The position numbers and the translations under genes are program-made. Below the pieces are notes generated by a model. The model was not told where the DNA came from, ran no database searches, and saw only the letters and a list, made by a program, of their open reading frames with translations. Source: Deltaproteobacteria bacterium (GTDB lineage Bacteria > Myxococcota_A > Polyangia > Polyangiales > JAFGIB01). From it: 45,412 nt of DNA. This document shows, one piece after another, positions 7,348 through 16,171 of this stretch. Where the stretch lies: contig JAFGIB010000173.1 in NCBI GenBank assembly GCA_016929805.1, forward strand, positions 1 to 45,412, given 5' to 3'. Position 1 is the stretch's first letter. Each line of letters starts with the position of its first letter.

Positions 7348-8235
7348 CTAGAGTTCGAGCCAGGAGTCGGAATAGAGCGTCTCGGACTGTAATAACCTGG
7401 CCGTTTTGACATAATCGACTTCCGCCTTGCTGAGCTTGGCTAGGTCGATTGGCTCGCGATCGATGACCTTACCGATCAACGAATCTATTTCCGGATTTTT
7501 GTCTTTGGCAATCGCTAAAATGCGTTTGTCCAAGCTGTCTAAAATCGCTGACTTCAGGCCGTAATGCCTGAGAATACACAAGTAGGTTTGATTGACGATA
7601 TCGCGTAAGTTTTCGGGCGCCCCGTTCGAGACGTTGCTGAGCCCGCAAGTCGACTTCGATTCCGGCGCCATATCGGGAAGCATCATCATAAACTCGGTGC
7701 ATCCGAGCAGTTGTTGCTGCTGCGAATTAACCGGAATGACGACCGGATCGTAAAAGACACGATCCTCGGGAATGCCCGCTTCCATCGTTCGAGCCTGCAA
7801 TGTCGCCGCTAGCTCGCCGCGTTCATTCGCGTCGCGCGGTAAACCCTCGGGACCGTACAAAAGCGCGATGAAGTTAGATTGGTATTTCTGCGCGAGCGGG
7901 AACAACGCGTCCATTCGTTCGGGTCGCGCCATGATTGAATTAATAATGGGCGCACCCCACTGGTTATTATGCGCCTTAAGCCCGGCCTCCATCGCCTCGA
8001 CGTTCATGGTGTCCAAACAAAGCGGTTTTTTTACCACCTGTTGCACGGTCTTAACCACGAACTCCATCATCTCCGGGCCGCCTTTACGCGCCGGACCGAT
8101 GTTGATGTCGAGGTAGTCGGCGCCGTTTTCGGCTAACTTGACGGCCATTGATTGAATCGGCTTCGGGTCTTTCTCCCGCATGGCCGGACCAATCGTTTTT
8201 GACATGATGTTAATGTTTTCTGCAATTACTATCAT
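7348..8235 (-). CDS. acsE: Methyl-THF:corrinoid iron-sulfur protein methyltransferase
   Basis: A 295-residue TIM-barrel protein of the dihydropteroate-synthase-like methyltransferase family. It transfers the methyl group of 5-methyl-tetrahydrofolate to the cobalt of the AcsCD corrinoid protein. Diagnostic segments are the MIVIAENIN start, GADYLDINIGPARKGG, KPLCLDTMN, and the GLSNVSNGAPE loop that contacts the pterin. It is about 30 residues longer than the Moorella enzyme because of a C-terminal extension. The start has a strong site (TAGGAGGAAGGTACG). It sits between acsC and DUF3786 in the cluster. Confidence 0.95.
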   Translation of the reverse strand: MIVIAENINIMSKTIGPAMREKDPKPIQSMAVKLAENGADYLDINIGPARKGGPEMMEFVVKTVQQVVKKPLCLDTMNVEAMEAGLKAHNNQWGAPIINSIMARPERMDALFPLAQKYQSNFIALLYGPEGLPRDANERGELAATLQARTMEAGIPEDRVFYDPVVIPVNSQQQQLLGCTEFMMMLPDMAPESKSTCGLSNVSNGAPENLRDIVNQTYLCILRHYGLKSAILDSLDKRILAIAKDKNPEIDSLIGKVIDREPIDLAKLSKAEVDYVKTARLLQSETLYSDSWLEL

Positions 8236-8316
8236 CGTACCTTCCTCCTAAAGCATCAAACCCGGCGTCTATACTAAGGACCCGGAACAAAATCACATGC
8301 GCGCTTTCTAAGCGGG

Positions 8317-8335
8317 GGCGGCAAACAACGCCGCC
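8317..8335. other. Intercistronic hairpin between acsC and acsE
   Basis: GGCGGC (8317-8322) and GCCGCC (8330-8335) pair around a 7-nt loop in the 215-nt gap between acsC and acsE. There is no U-run on the transcribed (minus) strand. It is more likely a processing or stability element that alters the dosage of acsE, DUF3786 and cooC than a full terminator. Confidence 0.45.
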
Positions 8336-8450
8336 TTTCCGCTTCGAGTTACTCGATGTAAATAGTGGTTGTTGCGCCTCGACAACCGTACACCGATCGA
8401 TCCTGGATCCTTTCGGGCAAAAAGGTTTGCATGCCCCGCTCTTTATACAA

Positions 8451-9800
8451 TCAAGCGACCATCTGTTTCAGGAACGGAACAATATGCGAGGCCTCGCGGG
8501 GACCGATTATCACATTCCAATCCGGCCCTAATTCCTCTTCAAGGTCGCCGCTGATAATCGCCGCTAGGCCCGGAATTACGACCTTACGATTCTTCGTGCG
8601 ATCGGCAATGCCGCTCTTTTTAAGCGCAGCACCCACGAGATCACCGGCGAATTTACCGGCTGCCCACGCGGTAAGAACCGAGAGCCCCTCTGTGTCAACC
8701 ACGAGCAAATAGGCCCCGACACGACTGGCTTCGATTTCACCCGAAACGATGAAGTAGGTGAGAGCGAAGTTACTCGTGACCAATAAAGGAGAATTTTCCG
8801 TAACATTGCCGATCTCATAGACCTTCGGCTCGGTCACCATTGGTCGCTGTGGGTCGGCGTAGATGTTGAGACGCTCTAAAAGAATCGGAAACAGGGTCTC
8901 TCCCCGGAAATCCGACAGCACGATGATGCCGCCGTACTTCGCGACAAAGGTCGCCGCGTAAAGCGATTCCATTATCGGATCCTGCGTCATCTCGTTCGGA
9001 AAGACGATGCTCGGATAGCCCCAGGCCTTATTCTTGCCGGAAAGCGCCCCGCGACGAAGCGCGAGCTGATCGATAAACGCCTCGCGTATCTTGCGAGAGC
9101 CGGTATCGATTACGATGTCCTTTACACCCATCGCTTCCAGCTTCGCCGTAAGAGCGGCCACTCCGTCTAAGCTTTCGGCTCGGACGACGACGGGACAGGC
9201 CGTTTCCTTGGCGAGAGCGCCCACGGCATCGATATTCGCCGCCGTTGCAGCACAGAGCAGGGGCTTTTTGCCCGCGAGGGCCTGCGCTCCCGCTTTGAGC
9301 AAAGCGACGTCATTCGCGATTAAAACGAAATTGGCCTCGGGAACATCTTTCACTTTGTCGACAAGCGCTTTGAATTTCGTCGCGTCTCCCGATTTACTCT
9401 CGATCGCGAGTAGTTCGCCTTTCAGGATTAGTCCGACGCGCGGGTAACGAAGCTCGCCAAAGCGCTTGACGCGCGCCGCGATCTCCGCGTCTTCCATGGT
9501 ATCTGTAAGCAGTAGGGCGAGGCCAGGTCGATTGACGAAGGTTTTCTCGTGGCGAAAAAGCACCGTCTCGCCGCCAACCTTAACCGCCGAATCTCCGCTA
9601 CCGATGACGACCGTTCGGATGGGCGGCGCGCTGGCCTCGGAAAGCGCCGCCTTAGACGCCTCGGAAACGTAGGGGCATTTCGCCAGCTCGGCTTTTCCGG
9701 CGGCAAGCGACATGGCGAACGCTAGACAGGTAGGCACCCCGCATTCACCGCAGTTGGTTTTTGGTAAGAACTTAAAAATTTGGATTCCTGATAGAGCCAT
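8451..9800 (-). CDS. acsC: Corrinoid iron-sulfur protein, large (gamma) subunit
   Basis: A 449-residue protein with an N-terminal [4Fe-4S] domain (C17, C20, C25, C42 in TNCGECGVPTC and KCPYV), a TIM barrel, and a C-terminal corrinoid-binding domain (SVLTAWAAGKFAGDLVGAAL). With AcsD it carries the methyl group on cobalt from AcsE to acetyl-CoA synthase; the FeS cluster takes part in reductive reactivation. Length matches the family. It begins 13 nt after acsB, with GTGAGGAGAG as ribosome binding site. Cytoplasmic. Confidence 0.96.
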   Translation of the reverse strand: MALSGIQIFKFLPKTNCGECGVPTCLAFAMSLAAGKAELAKCPYVSEASKAALSEASAPPIRTVVIGSGDSAVKVGGETVLFRHEKTFVNRPGLALLLTDTMEDAEIAARVKRFGELRYPRVGLILKGELLAIESKSGDATKFKALVDKVKDVPEANFVLIANDVALLKAGAQALAGKKPLLCAATAANIDAVGALAKETACPVVVRAESLDGVAALTAKLEAMGVKDIVIDTGSRKIREAFIDQLALRRGALSGKNKAWGYPSIVFPNEMTQDPIMESLYAATFVAKYGGIIVLSDFRGETLFPILLERLNIYADPQRPMVTEPKVYEIGNVTENSPLLVTSNFALTYFIVSGEIEASRVGAYLLVVDTEGLSVLTAWAAGKFAGDLVGAALKKSGIADRTKNRKVVIPGLAAIISGDLEEELGPDWNVIIGPREASHIVPFLKQMVA

Positions 9801-9813
9801 AAAACTCTCCTCA

Positions 9814-12018
9814 CTACATGATTGGGTCCATGGTTAATGCCGGGTGCTGCTTTTCTTGAAGGAACGTAATGATTTCCTCTTCCGTTATTCCGACTGTCTC
9901 GTCCGCTATCCGTTCGAGCAGATCCGGAACGCCGACCTCGCTCGCGCGCTTGTCGAAACGTTCACGAAGCTCTTCCTTTAGCCTCTTCGGCATCCATACA
10001 ACGCGCTTCAAACCACCCTCCGCGGCGATGTATTTGCGGCTGGTTATATAATACTTAGAGTGACCTAAAAAGCCCGGGGTAACATTTCCGCCGCCCACGC
10101 TTCCGGCAAGAGTCGTGAACTTCATACCGCTCGGCGTCATTCCAGAGTAATCGCGGTCCACGATCATGATGCCGTTACACATGGGTACCACCGCGGCCAG
10201 ACATTCGAAGCAGCCGCAACTCGTCATCGGCTCGCGCATGATGCTGTAGGCGTCATAACGTTCCACCTTGCCACGCGAGGCCTTCTGTACAAAAGCATTT
10301 ACGCCCGACCATTGACCGTAGACCGGGTCCAGCGTGGTTCCTTTGGGGATCGGTTGATTGGGTCCCGTGGGATTGATTTGGTTTGAAGCCTTACAGTCAA
10401 GCCACGAATAGGCACCGCACAGACCGGTGCGCTCGGGGGTAACGACACACACGTGACTTGGAGCAAAGCTCTGGCAGAGCGTACAGCTGTAGAACGGATC
10501 GGTATCCTCGTCGGTCATGCCGGCGATACGCTCGTCGCGGGATTTATACACGGCGCGCGCTTTTGCGAGGATCTCCTCAACCTTCGCCTTATCGGTAAAA
10601 ATCTTGACCTGCACCTTATCGAGAATGCTGCCGAAATCCTCGTGGTACTTCGCGTGCAGGATGCTGCCGATGTGCTGGAGCCTGAATCCCTTGTCCACGG
10701 CGCTCTTGGAAACGCGCAGCCAAGCGATATCGCGCTGTCCGATATGCATCAATCCTTGAGCGTAGTTTAATAGATGGTGGATCTGTCGCTCGAGTATCGG
10801 CTCAAAGTCTACCTGCATTTCGCGGCCGGCGACCTCGACCTTGATCGCCAGCGGAAGCTTGGCTCCCGGCTGGATATCAGTTAAATCCGGTCCAATGACC
10901 TCGATCTTTCCGTCCTCCACCTCGTCCATCGAAGCCATGGTCGTCCACTCCACCGCTTGCGTTCGCCCGCCACCCATCTCGGCGTAGATATCCTCGCCGC
11001 GAACGCGCTCGCCCTCGAAGGCCGGTCCGTATGCGACCGGGACCGGCACCTCGCTCACCTTGACTTTCAATCCGCGCACCTCGGTAGCTCGCTGTACGAT
11101 CTCCTTATGCGGCACGTTGCTGACCACGTGCTCGTAGGTGCAAACACCCGTCGGAAGGATTTGCGGGATGGGCGTGTCGGCGATGATGGGAAAGCCGTAG
11201 TTGACCGCGCCCAAACCGGTGGCGTACCACTCCTCGACAACCTGCCCGAAGGTAAGCGCGAAGGCGAATACGCGGTCCTTATTGTAAATGAGTATTTTTC
11301 GGAAGTCGCCCGGCTCCAACCCTCCGAAGCTCATCGCGGCTCGCGTTGCAAATCCAAACGCAAAAACCGCCGCGGAGGTATCGGGCCCAAAGGAAACAAG
11401 CCGCGTACCCCAACCGCATTCGACACCCGCCTCGAGCAGTTGCTGGGCAAAGCTCTTGCCTTTATAAGAACCGGCCATAAAAACGTATAGGTTCTTTTTC
11501 TGTAGCTCCACCGCGATATCCGCCGCGACCTGCGGGTTCGGCGCCGCGCCTAAAATCGCCGCGAAGCCGGGCGCGGTTCCGTCCACGAACTCCACGCCGC
11601 GTTTACGAAGAATGACATCGTCCGCGGCGCCGAGCCAGATCTTTTCCGGGGTGAGATCCTCGCCGCGCAGATAAAAATCGGGATCATCGACGTATCGAAT
11701 ACCCTCGATAAGCTCCTGCGCGAACAAGGTCACCATGCCCGCGTCAAGAGCGGGTCCTAGGTAGGGTAAATGCGACTTCTCTCGAACCAACGGCGGCAAT
11801 ATGAGCTCGCATCTCTCGATAATCCCCTTCATATCGCCTAGAGTCTTAACCGGGACGCCCAATATACCGTATATAACCGGTAAATAGTAACCGGTGTTGG
11901 GGAAACTGACTTCTTTATCGGGGCCGTGCTTTTCCAGAGCCGCCGCGAGTTTTTGTTTCGCCTGTGCCACGAATGAATGTGCGCCACGGATTCCTGCAGC
12001 TGCGATTATCTTCGACAT
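9814..12018 (-). CDS. acsB: CO-methylating acetyl-CoA synthase
   Basis: A 734-residue acetyl-CoA synthase that joins a methyl group, CO and CoA. The A-cluster ligands are all present: C512, C515, C524 and C534 for the [4Fe-4S] cluster and C601-G-C603 bridging to the distal nickel. This is exactly the Moorella arrangement shifted by six residues. The N-terminal domain that docks with CODH in bacteria and is absent in archaeal CdhC is present, marking it as the bacterial type. It is flanked by cooS upstream and acsC downstream, with a good ribosome binding site (AAGGAGAGG). Intact. Confidence 0.97.
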   Translation of the reverse strand: MSKIIAAAGIRGAHSFVAQAKQKLAAALEKHGPDKEVSFPNTGYYLPVIYGILGVPVKTLGDMKGIIERCELILPPLVREKSHLPYLGPALDAGMVTLFAQELIEGIRYVDDPDFYLRGEDLTPEKIWLGAADDVILRKRGVEFVDGTAPGFAAILGAAPNPQVAADIAVELQKKNLYVFMAGSYKGKSFAQQLLEAGVECGWGTRLVSFGPDTSAAVFAFGFATRAAMSFGGLEPGDFRKILIYNKDRVFAFALTFGQVVEEWYATGLGAVNYGFPIIADTPIPQILPTGVCTYEHVVSNVPHKEIVQRATEVRGLKVKVSEVPVPVAYGPAFEGERVRGEDIYAEMGGGRTQAVEWTTMASMDEVEDGKIEVIGPDLTDIQPGAKLPLAIKVEVAGREMQVDFEPILERQIHHLLNYAQGLMHIGQRDIAWLRVSKSAVDKGFRLQHIGSILHAKYHEDFGSILDKVQVKIFTDKAKVEEILAKARAVYKSRDERIAGMTDEDTDPFYSCTLCQSFAPSHVCVVTPERTGLCGAYSWLDCKASNQINPTGPNQPIPKGTTLDPVYGQWSGVNAFVQKASRGKVERYDAYSIMREPMTSCGCFECLAAVVPMCNGIMIVDRDYSGMTPSGMKFTTLAGSVGGGNVTPGFLGHSKYYITSRKYIAAEGGLKRVVWMPKRLKEELRERFDKRASEVGVPDLLERIADETVGITEEEIITFLQEKQHPALTMDPIM

Positions 12019-12072
12019 CTTTGACCTCTCCTTGATAAATTGATCGCTAAAAGTTGTTCCGCCTGATCCGCG

Positions 12073-14040
12073 CTAGTCGAGCGCACGCCGATCGGCCATG
12101 TCTAATAGGACGCGCTCTTTGGCCTTATCAATGCCGAGCGCTTTTCTTTTACTGTCGATATGCTGAATCATCAAGTGAGCCGCCTTTATCGGATCCGATT
12201 CAAACGCCCACTTGCCGCCGATATCTTTCTCGATACCTTCGAAGAGGTATTGCGTCAGCCTTTTCGCTCCCATCGTAGGGAACGACCCGCCGAAGACAGT
12301 GTATACGCCGCTCGCTACAAAGTACTGACCGATAGAAATGGCTTTCTCGCTCATCCACTCCGGCGCCGCGCCCGCCACCGGCAAGTCAGCGATATCGTCT
12401 CCTAAACCGCCCTCTTTCACCACCGCTGCGGCCGCGATTAATATACGGGAATTATCCACGCACGAACCGAGGTGCAAAACCGGTGGAATGCCCACGGTCT
12501 CACATACCTCGGCCAACCCCGGTCCGGCGAACTCGGCCGCCGCCTCCGGCACGAGCAGTCCCGCCTTGGCGCAGGAAATCGCCGAGCACCCCGTTTGCAG
12601 AACGAGGACATCGTGTTTGATTAATTCTTTTACCATTTTAACGTGGTAGTCATCGAGCGGCGACATACGCGGGTTGTTACAACCGACCACACCGGCCACG
12701 CCTCGGATTCTTCCGTTGATAATATTATCGTTAAGTGGTCGATAGGAGGCGCGAAACAATCCCCCCAGCAGGTAACTTATCGTTTCGTGGGAAAAACCGC
12801 CTATCAGATCGACCGTTTCCAACTGCTCGTATGGTTTGGCCGACTTACGGTTTGGGAAGTTTTCGATGGCTTCGCGAACCAGTTTTTTAGCCGTCTCCAA
12901 GGCGTGATCTTCATGAAACTCAAGGTGGATTGCTCCTTCAACCTTACCGCGCGTATTGGTGGAGAAAACCTTGGTATGGTAACATTTCGCCACCGTCGGC
13001 AACGATTGAAAGATGCACTGCACATCGACGATCATCGCTTCGCATATCCCCGTTGCTATCGCCAGCTCCTGCTGCAAAAAGTTACCCGCGATGGGAATGC
13101 CGTGGCGCATAAGAATCTCGTTTGCCGTGCAGCAAATGCCTCCTAAAGAGATACCCTTCGCGCCCTTGGACTTCGCGAGATTGACAAGCTCCGGGTCGCG
13201 TGATGCGGCCACGATCATTTCAGATAAAAGCGGCTCGTGTCCGTGCACTATAATATTCACGTCCTGGGGTACGAGCGCACCTAAATTGACCCGTGAGACC
13301 ACCGGCATCGGCGTGCCGAATAGGATGTCCTGCAGCTCGGTTGCTATCATCGAGCCTCCCCATCCGTCGCCGATGGCTGTCCGCGAGCAATGGTCGATAA
13401 TGTTTTTATAGTCCATATCCACGCCGATATGCGTACGGTGCATCATCTCCACGATCTCTCGGTCCACACCCCGACTCATGAGGCCCTTCTTGCGCCAAAC
13501 CTCTTGACGTTTAAGCGGCGCCCGCTTTAGAAGAGCGACCTCGCCCTCCTGCTGGCCGAACATCGCGAGCGCCTTTTCGCCTACCTCGATCGCGATTTCT
13601 TTAACCGATCGATCGCCGATCTCCACGCCTAAATCCATCGCGAGCTTGTACAGCTTCTGCTCGTCCTTAATCCGATAGTCCTTGATTTCGCCTTTTGCGG
13701 TAGCGAGAAACGTCTGAGCCACGCCGCGGCCGTGGTCCGAGTGCGCTGCCGCGCCCGCCGCCGTCATTCGGCCGAAGTGCCGAGCCGCGATGGTATCAGC
13801 ATTGGCGCCGCACACGCCGAGTTTCGGTTCATCCCCAAAGGGATTGATATTACACGGCCCCATACTGCAGTGACGACAACACAAGCCGAGTAATCCGTAA
13901 CCGCATTGGGGTTGTTGCTTTTCAAAACGATCCCAGGAAATATCGACATTGTCCTCACACGCTTTGAGAATCATCTTCTGCGACGCGGAATCAATGCTCT
14001 TGGAATCGACGCTTTTATCCGGTTTATCTTTGCTGGCCAT
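12073..14040 (-). CDS. cooS: Anaerobic Ni-CO dehydrogenase catalytic subunit
   Basis: A 655-residue Ni,Fe-CODH (CooS/AcsA). The B- and D-cluster cysteines lie at C46, C54, C55, C58, C63 and C77. C-cluster regions are recognisable as IIVHGHEP, GGICCTANE, DVQCIF, TGCSAISCAKAG and LGSCVDNS. It reduces CO2 to CO for the neighbouring acetyl-CoA synthase, or oxidises CO. It is encoded 54 nt before acsB, and the likely maturation proteins CooC, CooT and the AcsF-like ATPase are in the same region. Length is normal, the ribosome binding site is AGAGGGAG, and no residue appears lost. Confidence 0.96.
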   Translation of the reverse strand: MASKDKPDKSVDSKSIDSASQKMILKACEDNVDISWDRFEKQQPQCGYGLLGLCCRHCSMGPCNINPFGDEPKLGVCGANADTIAARHFGRMTAAGAAAHSDHGRGVAQTFLATAKGEIKDYRIKDEQKLYKLAMDLGVEIGDRSVKEIAIEVGEKALAMFGQQEGEVALLKRAPLKRQEVWRKKGLMSRGVDREIVEMMHRTHIGVDMDYKNIIDHCSRTAIGDGWGGSMIATELQDILFGTPMPVVSRVNLGALVPQDVNIIVHGHEPLLSEMIVAASRDPELVNLAKSKGAKGISLGGICCTANEILMRHGIPIAGNFLQQELAIATGICEAMIVDVQCIFQSLPTVAKCYHTKVFSTNTRGKVEGAIHLEFHEDHALETAKKLVREAIENFPNRKSAKPYEQLETVDLIGGFSHETISYLLGGLFRASYRPLNDNIINGRIRGVAGVVGCNNPRMSPLDDYHVKMVKELIKHDVLVLQTGCSAISCAKAGLLVPEAAAEFAGPGLAEVCETVGIPPVLHLGSCVDNSRILIAAAAVVKEGGLGDDIADLPVAGAAPEWMSEKAISIGQYFVASGVYTVFGGSFPTMGAKRLTQYLFEGIEKDIGGKWAFESDPIKAAHLMIQHIDSKRKALGIDKAKERVLLDMADRRALD

Positions 14041-14056
14041 ATACTCCCTCTTCTCT

Positions 14057-14088
14057 CTCTCGCGCGCAATTTTGTGTCCGAGCGAGAG
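14057..14088. other. Intercistronic hairpin between acsD and cooS
   Basis: CTCTCGC (14057-14063) pairs with GCGAGAG (14082-14088) around an 18-nt loop, just before cooS in the direction of transcription. There is no U-run. It may stabilise the 5' end of a processed cooS-acsB message. Confidence 0.4.
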
Positions 14089-14179
14089 CGTTTTGTCGAG
14101 TTAAAATACTAGGTATAGATTTTATTTATAATGCTCATAGTTAATAAGACGATGACGCTTCGCGGCAACCCCGTTTTCG

Positions 14180-15118
14180 TTACTGCATCATCTCGGCGAG
14201 ATATTGACGTACCGTCTTCAACGTCTCGGGATGCCGGATAACGACCAGGTCCGCGCCCGAGAGGAGAAATGCCACCGTGGTCATCGCCTCCATCGCGATG
14301 CCTCTGGTCTTGGCAACGCCCCAGGTTGGTTCCTGTTGCTCCGAGGTCTTCGCTTCCTTGGTCTTCCAAACTTCCTTACCCACGTTGCAAAATAGCGGGA
14401 ATTGAAGCTTATCGTCGCCCTGGGTCAGCGCGGCTTGACGCGCACGTTCCATCACCGAGTAGGTGTACTCGAGGCCGTAACCGAGCCCGCCGACCGACGG
14501 ATCCATCAGCACGTACTGGTCCTTTACCCCGAGGTTACCGAGAAGGATATTGAGTTGCTTGGCCAAATTGATGTCAATGGGCGAGTTGGCGACAACAAAA
14601 TGCTTGTACCCGATGGCGCCGGCTCCGACTTGTTTGTAGTTGCCCTCAACCACCGGTCCGAGCACCAGCGGCCGGTCGTCGATCGCTTCCGCTACCGCGC
14701 GCAACGTCTCGCCGTCCTTCGCGTCGTTTTCCACACCCCAAACGATGAGCGGCGAGCGAATTTCCTTGGAAACCTTTTTGACCGTCTCCACCGCCTGCGC
14801 GGCCGGGGCGTTGTTCCCGTTTGGATCCGTACTGGCGAGGGTGAGCATCACCGCGTCCGCTCCCAGCTCGACGCAACGCTTCGCCCACGCAACGGGATCT
14901 TGATACACGTCGCCGAATACGACATTCAGCTCCGTCGCCCATTCGCTGGGCGCGATGTCCCATACTTCCATCGCCAATTTGGGCGCATGGGGCATCTTCC
15001 CCTCAAAGGTGTGGAAAGGATAGGCGCTTTCACCGCCTATGGTAAAAGCCTTGTCGCCGCTTCCCAGCGTCGTTTCCTTGATCGTACCGTTGCTCTCAAC
15101 TTTTGGAAAGTCTACCAT
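14180..15118 (-). CDS. acsD: Corrinoid iron-sulfur protein, small (beta) subunit
   Basis: A 312-residue TIM-barrel protein matching the CFeSP small subunit (AcsD/CdhD): GGESAYPFHTFEG near the N-terminus, DAVMLTLASTDPNG, and DPSVGGLGYGLEYTYSVMER. It partners AcsC to cradle the corrinoid. In the Moorella order acsD is likewise near acsC; here cooS and acsB lie between them, a rearranged but complete set. It is preceded by GAAGGG at a usable distance. No frameshift is seen. Confidence 0.95.
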   Translation of the reverse strand: MVDFPKVESNGTIKETTLGSGDKAFTIGGESAYPFHTFEGKMPHAPKLAMEVWDIAPSEWATELNVVFGDVYQDPVAWAKRCVELGADAVMLTLASTDPNGNNAPAAQAVETVKKVSKEIRSPLIVWGVENDAKDGETLRAVAEAIDDRPLVLGPVVEGNYKQVGAGAIGYKHFVVANSPIDINLAKQLNILLGNLGVKDQYVLMDPSVGGLGYGLEYTYSVMERARQAALTQGDDKLQFPLFCNVGKEVWKTKEAKTSEQQEPTWGVAKTRGIAMEAMTTVAFLLSGADLVVIRHPETLKTVRQYLAEMMQ

Positions 15119-15173
15119 TTTTACAATCCCTTCTTCGTAGATGGTATCTAATACTAATACTAATAACCCGAAA

Positions 15174-15392
15174 TCACGCTGGGTTCTTCCGTTTCTCGCT
15201 TCCGAATCCTTCGGACGCGTACCAATATCGATCCGCGGTCAAAAGATAGGCCAAGCGCTGTTTGCGATCGACAAGCTTTTCTTCCCAACGAAGTATTTGG
15301 TCCGGTTTTCCCGCCTCGTAGCAGGCGCCGAGAACCTCGACCTTTTCGCCGGTCCAGCTATCTAGTGTTACGGTGTTCTTTTTATCGGACAT
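15174..15392 (-). CDS. Small protein of unknown function within the ACS operon
   Basis: A 72-residue charged protein (MSDKKNTVTLDSWTGEKVEVLGACYEAG...). I do not recognise a family. It is judged real because a strong ribosome binding site (AAGGAGGAAATCAATC) precedes its ATG, it follows the AcsF-like ATPase by 14 nt, and it is followed by acsD. It has a single Cys, no membrane segment and no signal peptide. Its position between a nickel-insertion ATPase and the corrinoid protein suggests an accessory role in ACS or corrinoid maturation (inference). Confidence 0.65.
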   Translation of the reverse strand: MSDKKNTVTLDSWTGEKVEVLGACYEAGKPDQILRWEEKLVDRKQRLAYLLTADRYWYASEGFGSEKRKNPA

Positions 15393-15406
15393 GATTGATT
15401 TCCTCC

Positions 15407-16162
15407 TTAACCTTTGACAATTTTCCCGACCAGCTCGCCCGTGGCGGTTACCACCGGGTCGTTGTCCGGCAGAGTAAATACCGATTGGCCCTGTATATCG
15501 TTTTCGAGCACCGCCGCGCTGTTAGGCAGCGTCGCCCAAAGCGGCAGCCCAGTCTCTTCAACCGCCTTCGCCAGCGGAGAGATGTCTGCTGGCGCGCGGT
15601 TGAGCACAAGAGCCATTCGATTGACCTCTAACGCGAGCTCATTGGCGACTTCTTTTATTCGACCCGCCGCTTTGATCGCTTTAGCGGAAAAATCGGCGAC
15701 GAGCAACATCGTATCGATTCGCCGCGTGGTACGCCGGCTGACGTGCTCCATCCCCGCCTCGTTGTCCACGACGACGTAGGGGTAATTCGTCCCGAGCTTT
15801 TCCATCTGCGCGCGGAGAATGTTGTTGATATAGCAATAGCAGCCCGCTCCCTCCGGGTGGCCCATGACCAATAAATCCACGTCCTTGCCCTCGGTTAATA
15901 CCAGATTGAGTTGCTGCTCAAGAAAGGTTTCCTTGGTCATACCCTCGGGAAAATTCGCTTTATTCTTAAAAAAGTCGTCGGTCACCCAGGCGATGCTACC
16001 CGCTTTTTTCATACCGATACCGTCGCCTAGGTTATCGTTCGCGTCCGCGTCGATCGCCAGTATCGGCCGTTTGTTCAAACGCACCAAATGGCGAATAAGC
16101 AAAGAGGCGAGAGTCGTCTTTCCCGTGCCGCCCTTACCGACTGTGGCTATGATGTGACCCAT
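15407..16162 (-). CDS. acsF: AcsF/CooC-like maturation ATPase
   Basis: A 251-residue MinD-type ATPase with Walker A GKGGTGKTT (9-17), the D-A-D loop (D38-D40), and the CxC pair C108/C110 (GCYC). It is clearly homologous to the CooC at 5897-6667 but differs in the region before CxC (VTDDFFKNKANFPEGMTKET), as AcsF proteins do. AcsF is implicated in nickel loading of acetyl-CoA synthase in Carboxydothermus. It starts 9 nt after acsV with a weak ribosome binding site, consistent with coupled translation. Choosing AcsF over a second CooC rests on context and similarity judged by eye. Confidence 0.85.
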   Translation of the reverse strand: MGHIIATVGKGGTGKTTLASLLIRHLVRLNKRPILAIDADANDNLGDGIGMKKAGSIAWVTDDFFKNKANFPEGMTKETFLEQQLNLVLTEGKDVDLLVMGHPEGAGCYCYINNILRAQMEKLGTNYPYVVVDNEAGMEHVSRRTTRRIDTMLLVADFSAKAIKAAGRIKEVANELALEVNRMALVLNRAPADISPLAKAVEETGLPLWATLPNSAAVLENDIQGQSVFTLPDNDPVVTATGELVGKIVKG

Positions 16163-16171
16163 GCGACGCTT

